Shown here: positions 34,053 to 41,744 of the stretch, in pieces
Position numbering within the stretch: the stretch's first letter is position 1
How the letters are laid out: each line of letters starts with the position of its first letter
From: an uncultured Dorea sp.
Lineage (GTDB): Bacteria > Bacillota > Clostridia > Lachnospirales > Lachnospiraceae
Assembly: GCA_948602995.1 (NCBI GenBank)
Contig: CAPEBR010000011.1
Span: 75,717 to 120,227, forward strand
Length of the DNA: 44,511 bases
Reading direction: 5' to 3'
Program-made: the position numbers and the translations under genes
Notes under the pieces: generated by a model
What the model was told of the DNA's origin: nothing
Database searches by the model: none
Seen by the model: only the letters and a program-made list of their open reading frames with translations

Positions 34053-34081
34053 TTGACACATTCTGTATGATTGTATACAAT
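34053..34081 (+). promoter_or_regulatory. Promoter of the citrate synthase gene
   Basis: TTGACA, a 17-bp spacer and TACAAT. The -35 box begins 40 bp after the end of the family B dyad. Confidence 0.8.
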
Positions 34082-34090
34082 TATACAGAA
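34061..34090. promoter_or_regulatory. Probable GntR-family operator over the promoter
   Basis: A 30-bp palindrome with one mismatched pair: TTCTGTA..ATTGTA and TACAAT..TACAGAA. The centre ATTGTATACAAT fits the FadR-subfamily GntR consensus (TNGTNNNACNA type). It covers the spacer and -10 box, so binding should repress. The GntR-type gene at 35656 is the natural candidate regulator. Confidence 0.75.
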
Positions 34091-34155
34091 ATGAAATCTG
34101 ATGAACATGCAGCATAATGGCTGCCTGGACTTAGCATGACTAAGGAGAGATGAAT

Positions 34156-35544
34156 ATGGAGAACAGGAAGGTGTACCTTGATAAACATACGAATTTGCTG
34201 CAGCTTGAGGAGCACATGTACCCCCTTGTGGATGTGGAGAAGCCGAATGTGTTCCGCAATCTGTTCAGCTATGATGAGATTCCAAAGATTGCATTTAATG
34301 ACCGGATTGTACCGCACAGTATGCCGGAAGAGATCTGGATTACAGATACTACATTCCGGGACGGCCAGCAGTCAAGAGCGCCCTACAGTACAGAGCAGAT
34401 TGTGACTTTGTACGATTATTTCCATAAGCTGGGCGGTGTCAATGGAAAGATCCGGCAGTGTGAGTTTTTCCTGTACAGTAAGAAGGACCGGGATGCAGTG
34501 TACAAGTGTATGGAGAAGGGATACCAGTTTCCGGAGGTGACGAGCTGGATCCGGGCAAGCAAGAAGGATTTTGAGCTTGTGAAGGACATTGGCATGAAGG
34601 AGACCGGAATCCTGGTCAGCTGTTCTGATTATCATATTTTTTATAAACTGAAGATGACAAGGCGGGAGTGCATGAAGCACTATCTGTCTGTTGTGAGAGA
34701 GTGTCTGGAGACAGGGGTCAGTCCCCGGTGTCACCTGGAAGATATTACAAGATCGGATATCTATGGGTTTGTGATCCCCTTCTGCCTGGAACTTATGAAG
34801 CTGATGGAGGAGTATCAGATTCCGGTGAAGATCCGTGTCTGCGATACCATGGGATACGGTGTGAATTATCCTGGGGCAGTGATTCCCAGATCCATTCCGG
34901 GAATTATCTATGGAATCCGGGTTCATGCGGGAGTACCCAGTGAGCTCATTGAATTCCATGGGCACAATGATTTCTACAAAGCAGTCAGTAACTCAACGAC
35001 AGCATGGCTTTATGGTGCAAGCGGAGTGAACTGCTCTCTGTTTGGAATCGGAGAGCGGACAGGCAATACGCCGCTTGAGGCGATGGTATTTGAGTATGCC
35101 CAGCTTCGGGGAACTCTTGATGGGATGGATACGACTGTCATTACAGAGCTGGTGCAGTATTACGAAAAGGAGATCGGCTACCGGGTTCCATCAAGGACGC
35201 CATTTGCCGGAAGGAACTTCAATGTGACAAGGGCGGGAATTCATGCAGACGGTCTTTTGAAAAATGAGGAGATTTATAATGTATTTGATACTGATAAATT
35301 TCTAAACCGGCCGCCTCTTGTGGCAGTGTCCAATACATCCGGACTCGCCGGGATCGCTCACTGGATCAATACTTATTTTCATTTGCCAGAGGACAGACAG
35401 GTAGATAAAACATCAGAGCTTGTCGAAATGGTGAAAAGCTGGGTAGACAGTGAATACGACAGCGGGCGCGTGACTGTGCTTACGGACGAGGAGCTGCTTG
35501 CAGTAATTGAAGACTCCTGCAGGAAGATTGGAATTGAATTGTAG
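34156..35544 (+). CDS. Homocitrate synthase-like enzyme, probable Re-citrate synthase
   Basis: 462 residues from ATG 34156, with GGAG 8 nt upstream; ATG 34150 abuts the ribosome binding site. It is a DRE-TIM metallolyase: the signature TDTTFRDGQQSRAPYS has Arg68-Asp69, and the metal-binding EFHGHND follows near residue 280. GIGERTGNTPLEAMV is also typical. It lacks the regulatory LeuA dimer domain of isopropylmalate synthase. The nearest characterised relative by layout is the Re-specific citrate synthase of clostridia, which resembles homocitrate synthase. Isocitrate dehydrogenase two genes on supports citrate formation for 2-oxoglutarate and glutamate. Homocitrate or citramalate synthesis cannot be excluded by sequence alone. 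No aconitase is in the window. Confidence 0.75.
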   Translation: MENRKVYLDKHTNLLQLEEHMYPLVDVEKPNVFRNLFSYDEIPKIAFNDRIVPHSMPEEIWITDTTFRDGQQSRAPYSTEQIVTLYDYFHKLGGVNGKIRQCEFFLYSKKDRDAVYKCMEKGYQFPEVTSWIRASKKDFELVKDIGMKETGILVSCSDYHIFYKLKMTRRECMKHYLSVVRECLETGVSPRCHLEDITRSDIYGFVIPFCLELMKLMEEYQIPVKIRVCDTMGYGVNYPGAVIPRSIPGIIYGIRVHAGVPSELIEFHGHNDFYKAVSNSTTAWLYGASGVNCSLFGIGERTGNTPLEAMVFEYAQLRGTLDGMDTTVITELVQYYEKEIGYRVPSRTPFAGRNFNVTRAGIHADGLLKNEEIYNVFDTDKFLNRPPLVAVSNTSGLAGIAHWINTYFHLPEDRQVDKTSELVEMVKSWVDSEYDSGRVTVLTDEELLAVIEDSCRKIGIEL

Positions 35545-35553
35545 AAAAATAGT

Positions 35554-35576
35554 GTAATGATTCAGCAAGTCTGTGT
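35554..35576 (+). repeat. Family C short repeat, copy 1
   Basis: TGTAATGATTCAGCAAGTCT, just after the citrate synthase stop. It forms a local hairpin (AGCAAGT with ACTTGCT). A similar 23-nt sequence lies at 36339. Confidence 0.5.
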
Positions 35577-35655
35577 ACTTGCTGCGCTGAACGTAAAAAT
35601 GATGGGAGTGCAGTGAATCGCAGCAAAATATATGTTAAGAGAGGGATATGGAAAG

Positions 35656-36306
35656 ATGGAAGAATATGCGGATCATTCACTCAGGGGAAGAGTGTTTGAA
35701 CGACTCCGTGAGGATATTTTATCTGGTGTCTATAAGGAGAAGGATGAACTTCGGGAGATCTCCATCGGCGAGGAACTTGGAGTGAGCAGGACTCCTGTAA
35801 GGGAGGCATTAAGGCAGCTGGAGCTGGAAGGACTGGTGAAGATTATTCCCAATAAGGGGGCATATGTGACAGGGATTACCCAGGCAGACGTAAGGGATAT
35901 CTACAGGATCCGTTCCATGATGGAGGGCTTATGTGCCAGGTGGGCGACGGAGCATATTACAGAGGAGCAGATGACAGAGCTAGAGGAGATTATTCTTCTT
36001 TCGGAATTTCATCTGAAGAAAAAGGAGGCGTGTGCCGAACAGGTATCTGTTCTTGACGGAAAATTCCACAAGGTTCTTTATGAGGCCTCCAACAGCAGGA
36101 TTCTAGAGCATGTGCTTACAGATTTTCATAAATATGTCAAGATGGCGCGCAGGATATCTGTCGGTTCGAAGAACCGGGCACAAAAGTCGATTCTGGAGCA
36201 TAAGGAGATTCTGGAGGCGATTAAGAGAAAGGATGCGGATATGGCGGAGAAACTTGCCAATCAGCATATCATGAATGTTATGGCGAATCTCCATATAGGC
36301 GGATAA
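35656..36306 (+). CDS. GntR family regulator, FadR/FCD type
   Basis: 216 residues if started at ATG 35656; the in-frame ATG 35632 is possible, and neither has an ideal ribosome binding site (GAGAGGG is 12 nt before 35656). The N-terminal winged helix (ISIGEELGVSRTPVREALRQLELEGLV) is typical GntR. The C-terminal all-helical FCD domain follows, with Asp and His residues that usually bind metal and a carboxylate ligand. FadR-type regulators commonly sense organic acids, so citrate, 2-oxoglutarate or a related acid is a reasonable guess. It lies between citrate synthase and isocitrate dehydrogenase and probably represses them through the operator at 34061. Confidence 0.85.
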   Translation: MEEYADHSLRGRVFERLREDILSGVYKEKDELREISIGEELGVSRTPVREALRQLELEGLVKIIPNKGAYVTGITQADVRDIYRIRSMMEGLCARWATEHITEEQMTELEEIILLSEFHLKKKEACAEQVSVLDGKFHKVLYEASNSRILEHVLTDFHKYVKMARRISVGSKNRAQKSILEHKEILEAIKRKDADMAEKLANQHIMNVMANLHIGG

Positions 36307-36338
36307 CCGCCTGGCATCTGTCCGGAGAAAACCGCATT

Positions 36339-36361
36339 GTAATGATTCAGCAGATCTGCGA
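36339..36361 (+). repeat. Family C short repeat, copy 2
   Basis: TGTAATGATTCAGCAGATCT, in front of icd; matches copy 1 with few differences over 23 nt. The core TAATGATTCAGC also opens the ackA terminator at 23827. Confidence 0.5.
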
Positions 36362-36411
36362 AGTCACATCGCATTTATTATAAAAAGCAGAAAGTAGGAG
36401 GAAGAAAAAAC

Positions 36412-37611
36412 ATGGCAAAGATTAAGATGGCAGCACCCATTGTAGAGATGGACGGAGACGAGATGACAAGGATTCTCTGGAAGATGATTAAGGAGCATCT
36501 TTTAGAGCCCTTTGTGGAGCTTAATACAGAGTATTATGATCTGGGACTTGAATACCGGAATGAGACGAATGACCAGGTGACCATTGATTCGGCAAATGCC
36601 ACGAAGAAATATAAGGTGGCAGTAAAATGCGCAACCATTACTCCGAATGCGGCGCGCATGGAGGAGTATGATTTAAAGGAGATGTGGAAGAGTCCGAACG
36701 GAACAATCCGTGCAATTCTTGATGGAACGGTATTCCGGGCTCCCATTGTTGTAAAGGGGATTGAGCCCTGTGTGAAAAACTGGAAGAAGCCGATTACCAT
36801 CGCCAGGCATGCATACGGGGATGTGTATAAGAATACGGAGATGAAGATTCCGGGCGCAGGCAAGGTTGAGCTTGTCTATACAGCTGAGGATGGTACAGAA
36901 GTAAGGGAACTGGTACATAACTACACAGGCGCAGGTGTCGCCCAGGGAATGCACAATCTGAGCGATTCCATTGAAAGCTTTGCGAGAAGCTGTTTTAACT
37001 ATGCACTGGATACAAAGCAGGATCTGTGGTTTGCCACAAAGGATACGATTTCCAAAAAGTATGACCATACTTTTAAGGACATTTTCCAGGAAATCTTTGA
37101 TGCAGAATATAAAGACAAATTCGAAGAGACAGGGATTGTATATTTCTACACACTGATTGATGATGCAGTGGCCCGTGTGATGAAGTCAGAGGGCGGATAT
37201 ATCTGGGCATGTAAGAATTATGACGGAGATGTCATGAGTGATATGGTGTCCTCTGCGTTTGGCTCACTTGCCATGATGACTTCAGTTCTGGTATCACCGG
37301 AAGGCTATTATGAATACGAGGCGGCTCACGGAACGGTGCAGCGTCATTATTATAAGCACCTGAAGGGGGAGGTGACTTCTACAAATTCGGTGGCGACAAT
37401 TTTCGCGTGGACAGGAGCACTCAGGAAACGCGGGGAACTGGACGGAAATCAGGAGCTGATGGGATTTGCCGACAGGCTGGAAAAGGCGACGATTGATACG
37501 ATTGAAGAGGGAAAGATGACAAAGGATCTGGCGCTTATTACAACCATTCAGGATCCGGTTGTATTAAACAGTGAAGAGTTTATCAAGGCAGTTGCCGGGA
37601 AACTGGTGTAG
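36412..37611 (+). CDS. icd: Isocitrate dehydrogenase, NADP-type, eukaryote-like subfamily
   Basis: 399 residues. It oxidises isocitrate to 2-oxoglutarate and CO2. Motifs such as VEMDGDEMTRILWKMIK at the N-terminus, SPNGTIRAILDGTVFR, IARHAYGDVYKNTE and AAHGTVQRHYYKHLKG place it in the type II group that includes mitochondrial and cytosolic eukaryotic enzymes, not the E. coli type. NADP preference is inferred from that subgroup. AGGAGGAAG precedes the ATG. With the citrate synthase upstream it forms an oxidative half-cycle that supplies glutamate. The stop codon is followed one base later by a family A palindrome. Confidence 0.92.
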   Translation: MAKIKMAAPIVEMDGDEMTRILWKMIKEHLLEPFVELNTEYYDLGLEYRNETNDQVTIDSANATKKYKVAVKCATITPNAARMEEYDLKEMWKSPNGTIRAILDGTVFRAPIVVKGIEPCVKNWKKPITIARHAYGDVYKNTEMKIPGAGKVELVYTAEDGTEVRELVHNYTGAGVAQGMHNLSDSIESFARSCFNYALDTKQDLWFATKDTISKKYDHTFKDIFQEIFDAEYKDKFEETGIVYFYTLIDDAVARVMKSEGGYIWACKNYDGDVMSDMVSSAFGSLAMMTSVLVSPEGYYEYEAAHGTVQRHYYKHLKGEVTSTNSVATIFAWTGALRKRGELDGNQELMGFADRLEKATIDTIEEGKMTKDLALITTIQDPVVLNSEEFIKAVAGKLV

Positions 37612-37612
37612 T

Positions 37613-37648
37613 TGGGGACGGGGCATTTTTAAAAATGCCCCGTCCCCA
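37613..37648. repeat. Family A palindrome, copy 3
   Basis: A 36-bp perfect palindrome one base after the icd stop codon. Core identical to copies 2 and 4; the outer arms here are only TT/AA plus G/C. It separates icd from the kinase gene. Confidence 0.92.
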
Positions 37649-37684
37649 TTACACAATTCAGAAGGTGGAAACGGAGGCATTGTA

Positions 37685-39280
37685 ATGAACAGCCTGAGGA
37701 AAAAATTATTTTTTATTATAGGAGGAATGATTGGCATTGCCATGCTGGTTATTCTAGGCTATAGTATGTATAGCATCCGCCTGGATGAGAAAATTGTAAG
37801 CCAGTCTCACTGGTATGACCTGCAGGTTTCTATGCGGTTTATGGAATCCTTTATGGAAGATATTGAAAACATGCTGCTCAATGATACGAAGGACGATGAA
37901 AATATGGAGAAAATCATCAGAGGAGGGGAAGGTATTGACTGGCATATGGCGCTTATAAGGAAGAAGCGTGAGTTTGGAAAAGAGATAAAGAAATATCAGT
38001 TTCTGGACGGCATGTTCCTTTACGACAGCAAAAGCAGGGCCTTTGTCAGTCAGGTTGGTGATTACGTGACATTTGACATGTATTCTTCTTTAAAAGAAAA
38101 TATGGCTTATATAACGCAGTATTTTGAAAAGGGAAATATTAAAAACGAATGGACAGCCATGGAACTGGAAGAACAGTATTACCTGGTTCGTATGATTAAA
38201 GTGAAGACAGTCTATATTTGCGCATGGATGAAGCCGGAGCATCTGCTGCAGGGCATTGAAAACCATGGAAAAAGCCATACTTACTTTTTGCTTTGCGATG
38301 GCAGGGCGCGTGTCCTCACCCCTCTGGAGGGCCTGGGTGAAATCAGGATAGAAGGAGAGCAGGTTTTTGTGGATCAGGAACGGTATCGTGTATATGGATA
38401 TGACTCCGCACGGCAGAATCTTTCTCTAAAGGTACTGGTAAAGGGAAACCACAGGCAGGAAGTCCTCTGGTATGCAGCATTCCCCATACTGGGCATTTTG
38501 TGCATGGGGATTATGATTCTGCTTCTTGTATGGAGACTGGTCAGAGGTGTTGTTTTTGAACCGATTGATCATATGATGCTGAAAAAGACGCTGGAGCAGA
38601 ATAAGGCAACTCTTCAGTTTCTGCAGCTTCAGATTAAACCGCATTTCCTGAACAACTGCCTGAGCCTGATACGGAATCTGATTTTATTTGAGCAGTACGA
38701 GGAGGCAGAGAATGCGGTACTTGTCCTTTCCGATTATACCAGAGCCTCCCTGCGGCCAGATATTCTGGTCACTGTAGAAAGGGAAGCAGAGCAGGTACGC
38801 TCCTGGTATGAACTGCAGAAGCTCAGGCTGAAAAACAGGATCCATGTGGACATCTGGCTGGAAGACGGGGTGGGCAAAAAGCAGATTCCTACCATGCTGC
38901 TCCATACCTTCGCAGAAAATGCGGCGAAACATTTTGGAAGAGAAGAAGGCATTATTGAAATAGAGATCAGGGCAGGCTTCCGAAAGATGGATGAGCAGGA
39001 GAAAGGCATGGAAATTACCATAAAGGACAATGGGGCAGGCTTCCCGGAGGATGTACTTCTGAAGCTGCGGGAAGGGAAGGAAATTGTTGACCAAAATGGG
39101 ATTAAGCATATTGGAATTACCAGCATTATGAAACGGCTCGACATCCTTTACGAAGGTGCTGCCTCCATTGAGATCCGCAATCGGGATACCGGCGGCTCAG
39201 AAGTGAGGATCTGTCTGTTATCGCAGCCGGTAAACCCCGCGCCTGGATTTGATACAGTGCCTGAACCTGGGCGTTCTTAG
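37685..39280 (+). CDS. Sensor histidine kinase, YesM/LytS type
   Basis: 531 residues from ATG 37685, behind GGAGG at 7 nt; a longer open frame runs back through the palindrome but is not coding. TM1 is at about 7-28 (LFFIIGGMIGIAMLVILGY), an extracytoplasmic sensor domain of about 230 residues follows, then TM2 near 260-285. The His_kinase domain has QIKPHFLNNCL with His320 as the phosphorylated residue, and the HATPase domain shows FAENAAKHF and KDNGAGF. No HAMP domain is obvious. It is co-directional with a solute-binding protein and a YesN-like regulator, so the sensed signal is probably a ligand presented by that binding protein. Confidence 0.88.
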   Translation: MNSLRKKLFFIIGGMIGIAMLVILGYSMYSIRLDEKIVSQSHWYDLQVSMRFMESFMEDIENMLLNDTKDDENMEKIIRGGEGIDWHMALIRKKREFGKEIKKYQFLDGMFLYDSKSRAFVSQVGDYVTFDMYSSLKENMAYITQYFEKGNIKNEWTAMELEEQYYLVRMIKVKTVYICAWMKPEHLLQGIENHGKSHTYFLLCDGRARVLTPLEGLGEIRIEGEQVFVDQERYRVYGYDSARQNLSLKVLVKGNHRQEVLWYAAFPILGILCMGIMILLLVWRLVRGVVFEPIDHMMLKKTLEQNKATLQFLQLQIKPHFLNNCLSLIRNLILFEQYEEAENAVLVLSDYTRASLRPDILVTVEREAEQVRSWYELQKLRLKNRIHVDIWLEDGVGKKQIPTMLLHTFAENAAKHFGREEGIIEIEIRAGFRKMDEQEKGMEITIKDNGAGFPEDVLLKLREGKEIVDQNGIKHIGITSIMKRLDILYEGAASIEIRNRDTGGSEVRICLLSQPVNPAPGFDTVPEPGRS

Positions 39281-39350
39281 GCAATGGCAGAATGGTCTGT
39301 TCCATGACAGATGAAAATGAAGAGAAAGAAGAAAGAGAGAACCGGAAAAA

Positions 39351-40838
39351 ATGAGAAAATATATAATGGCTCTGTGTATGATGGGAATCCTGGCCTTTGG
39401 CGCGTTAGGTGCAGCTGTTTTTGATCATTCTGCAGAACCTGAATATACGAAGCTGGTCGCAGCGGTTCCTTTTACCGGCATACCCTGGGAAGATGTGGAA
39501 ATGGTGCAGGAAAAAATCAATGAAATTACGGAAAAGGAACTTGGTATAACAGTAGAATTTCCGGAATTTTCCACCTCGGGCCAGTATTTTGAAAAGGCTA
39601 TGCTGATGCTGTCTACACCAGAGCAGCTGGACATTATGATGGCAGGGTTTGGAGCCTTTATGGATTGCTATGTAGATGGGAAGCTGCTGCCTCTAGACCG
39701 CCTGCTGGAGCAGTATGGGCAGGATATCGTAAGGCAGGTTGGAAACGAACAGATCCATTCCTGTGATATTCACGGTGTGCTTTATGGTATTCCCGTGAAT
39801 GGAGATTATACACAGGAGAGGAATTGCTATGTCATGCGCAAAGATATACTGGAAAAATACAGACTGGATCCATATGGAATCCAGACAATGGAAGATTTGG
39901 AGCATGTATTTGAGACTGTAAGGAAGCAGGAACCGGAAATAACAGTGCTGTCTTCAGGAGCAGAGCCAGGTAATACGCTTCTTTCTGCGAATCTAGACTT
40001 CCTGGACACCTCGTCAGGGATCTCCCTGACTGTCTGCGAAAAGGACGGCAGACTGGCAAGTGCCTTTGAATCAGAGGAATATAAGAGTGCATTACAGAGG
40101 GTGCACCGGTGGTATTTAAAGGGATACCTGAATGAGGATGTTTTCGGGGTGGCAGAGGATGTGTATTCCAGGGTCAAAAGGGGAGAGCTGTTCGCATACA
40201 CAGAAAGGAAAGCCGCATGGAGCGGGGAACATGAGAATTTTAAGATTGGAGATATGGAGATGGTGCGGGTTTCCCCAGAGCCTTCCGGCCTGATCCACAG
40301 AGGCTATGCCTCCATGCCTTATGTTATTACATCTAACAGCGCCTCCCCGGAAGCCTCCATGAAGCTATTGAATCTCTTTTATTCCAATCCCGAAATCGAA
40401 AATCTTCTCTGCTATGGGGTGGAAGGAGTTCATTATAAAAAAACTGAAGACGGACATATTACCCATGTACAGGAAGAGAGGGAGGATCCTTTCCTGCGGA
40501 ATAGCTACAACATGCCGAACCAGTACATTGCCCATGTGTGGGAGGGGAAGCCTCTGGATTTTTGGGAGTGGGTAAAAACAAGGAATGAGTCCGCGGGGAA
40601 GGGTCCGAAGATGGGCTTTAACTTTGATTATAGCAGTGTAGCGGCAGAATATGCAAGAGTGATGGATATCTATCATGATTACAGGTGGATTTTGGAAAGC
40701 GGATTAGACAACCCGGAGGAGGGAGGAAAAAAGATGCTGGATGAAATGAAAGGCAGCGGTCTGGATCTGATTATCCGGGAGGAGCAGAAACAGTTTGATA
40801 ACTGGAGAAAAAGGAACGGGAAAGGAGTGGAAAATTGA
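39351..40838 (+). CDS. Extracellular solute-binding protein with DUF3502-like end
   Basis: 495 residues. The N-terminus (MRKYIMALCMMGILAFGALG) is a signal or anchor sequence without a proper lipobox cysteine, so it may stay membrane-tethered rather than be a lipoprotein. The body fits family 1 binding proteins of the LplA/YtcQ kind, and the end (ESGLDNPEEGGKKMLDEMKG) resembles the DUF3502 region. Such proteins usually serve sugar or glycan ABC importers, but no permease or ATPase gene is here. It lies between kinase and regulator and overlaps the regulator by 4 bp. This supports a sensory role like the XylFII-LytS-YesN systems of clostridia. Confidence 0.8.
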   Translation: MRKYIMALCMMGILAFGALGAAVFDHSAEPEYTKLVAAVPFTGIPWEDVEMVQEKINEITEKELGITVEFPEFSTSGQYFEKAMLMLSTPEQLDIMMAGFGAFMDCYVDGKLLPLDRLLEQYGQDIVRQVGNEQIHSCDIHGVLYGIPVNGDYTQERNCYVMRKDILEKYRLDPYGIQTMEDLEHVFETVRKQEPEITVLSSGAEPGNTLLSANLDFLDTSSGISLTVCEKDGRLASAFESEEYKSALQRVHRWYLKGYLNEDVFGVAEDVYSRVKRGELFAYTERKAAWSGEHENFKIGDMEMVRVSPEPSGLIHRGYASMPYVITSNSASPEASMKLLNLFYSNPEIENLLCYGVEGVHYKKTEDGHITHVQEEREDPFLRNSYNMPNQYIAHVWEGKPLDFWEWVKTRNESAGKGPKMGFNFDYSSVAAEYARVMDIYHDYRWILESGLDNPEEGGKKMLDEMKGSGLDLIIREEQKQFDNWRKRNGKGVEN

Positions 40839-41548
40839 ATTTGCTGATCGTAGATGATGAAGAAATTGAAGTAGATCTGATCGAGAAGCTGGTAGAGAAA
40901 AGCGGGATTGAGTTTGCAAACATTTACCGGGCGAATTGTGTCAGAAGAGCTGTTGAGATCTTAAAAAAGCACCTGGTCACAATCGTAATCTGTGATATTG
41001 AGATGCCGGATGGAAGCGGCCATGATCTGACAAAATGGATCCGGAATCGTAAGATGGAGATTGAAGTGATCTTTTCCACCGGACACGCTGAATTTGACTA
41101 TGCGGCAATGGCGCTCCGCCTTGGGGTATCAGACTATCTGTTGAAACCAATAAAAATGAAAGATTTGAAGGACGCCCTGCTGCAGGCTATACAGAAAGGC
41201 GTGGGAGCAGATGAGCCCGATGCGGCGGATGCAAAAGCAGTTGTGGAGAAAGCAAAGGAGTACATCAAGGCTCACTGCGATGAACCACTAAGCAGGGAAG
41301 AACTGGCGGAGAGGTATTTTCTTCATCCGAACTATTTTTCCCGTATTTTCAGGGAGTATGCAGATATGTCGCTGCGGGATTACATCACCTTTGTAAGAAT
41401 GGAGAAGGCGAAGAAGCTTTTGCTGAATTCTGACCGCAGGGTGTCGGATATAGCAGTGCAGGTGGGGTATTCCAATCCGGCATATTTCATCAAACACTTT
41501 AAAGAGAAGATGAAGATCACGCCGAAGCAATACAGGAAACAGGGATAA
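40835..41548 (+). CDS. Response regulator, YesN/AraC type
   Basis: 237 residues from TTG 40835, which overlaps the previous stop (TTGA) and has AAAGGAG at 7 nt. The receiver domain has the acidic pair DDEE at residues 7-10, phospho-acceptor Asp54 (VICDIEMPDG) and Lys in LLKPIKM. The C-terminal AraC domain (about 140-237) has two helix-turn-helix units (LSREELAERYFLHPNYFSRI and VSDIAVQVGYSNPAYFIKHF). It is shorter than many YesN proteins because the linker is short. It is likely phosphorylated by the kinase at 37685 and activates transport or glycoside genes outside the window. A family A palindrome follows. Confidence 0.92.
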   Translation: MNLLIVDDEEIEVDLIEKLVEKSGIEFANIYRANCVRRAVEILKKHLVTIVICDIEMPDGSGHDLTKWIRNRKMEIEVIFSTGHAEFDYAAMALRLGVSDYLLKPIKMKDLKDALLQAIQKGVGADEPDAADAKAVVEKAKEYIKAHCDEPLSREELAERYFLHPNYFSRIFREYADMSLRDYITFVRMEKAKKLLLNSDRRVSDIAVQVGYSNPAYFIKHFKEKMKITPKQYRKQG

Positions 41549-41550
41549 AC

Positions 41551-41594
41551 CAGTTGGGGACGGGGCATTTTTAAAAATGCCCCGTCCCCAACTG
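41551..41594. repeat. Family A palindrome, copy 4
   Basis: A 44-bp perfect palindrome three bases after the response regulator stop. Outer arms CAGTT/AACTG differ from those of the other copies but are complementary to each other. Confidence 0.92.
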
Positions 41595-41682
41595 CATAAA
41601 GTTACAAACGTTATATTTTGCGGTACAACTCTTATTTTTTTTGGATAAATAAAAATATATAATATAAGTGGCTGATAACAGA

Positions 41683-41723
41683 GCAGGAACTCTTGGTACC
41701 ACGGATCGCGAAAGGGTTCCTGC
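41683..41723 (+). other. Leader hairpin of the secreted Ig-like gene
   Basis: GCAGGAAC (41683-41690) pairs with GTTCCTGC (41716-41723), enclosing about 25 nt. It ends 11 nt before the ribosome binding site AAAGGAG. A TATAAT at 41658-41663 could be the -10 box, though no good -35 is visible. It may be a 5' stabiliser; no known riboswitch is recognised. Confidence 0.4.
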
Positions 41724-41744
41724 GAAAAAAAGAAAGGAGAACAT

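Noticed and set aside
34372..34965. 197-residue reverse frame inside the citrate synthase gene
   Set aside because: It is a shadow of a clearly coding forward gene and has no recognisable domain.
37571..37684. Longer N-terminus for the histidine kinase
   Set aside because: It would start inside icd and translate the palindrome; ATG 37685 has a good ribosome binding site and begins a normal membrane segment.
41683..41744. Possible T-box leader, because GGTACCACGG occurs near a hairpin
   Set aside because: The T-box sequence is not matched, there is no terminator alternative or specifier region, and the gene is not an aminoacyl-tRNA or amino acid gene.
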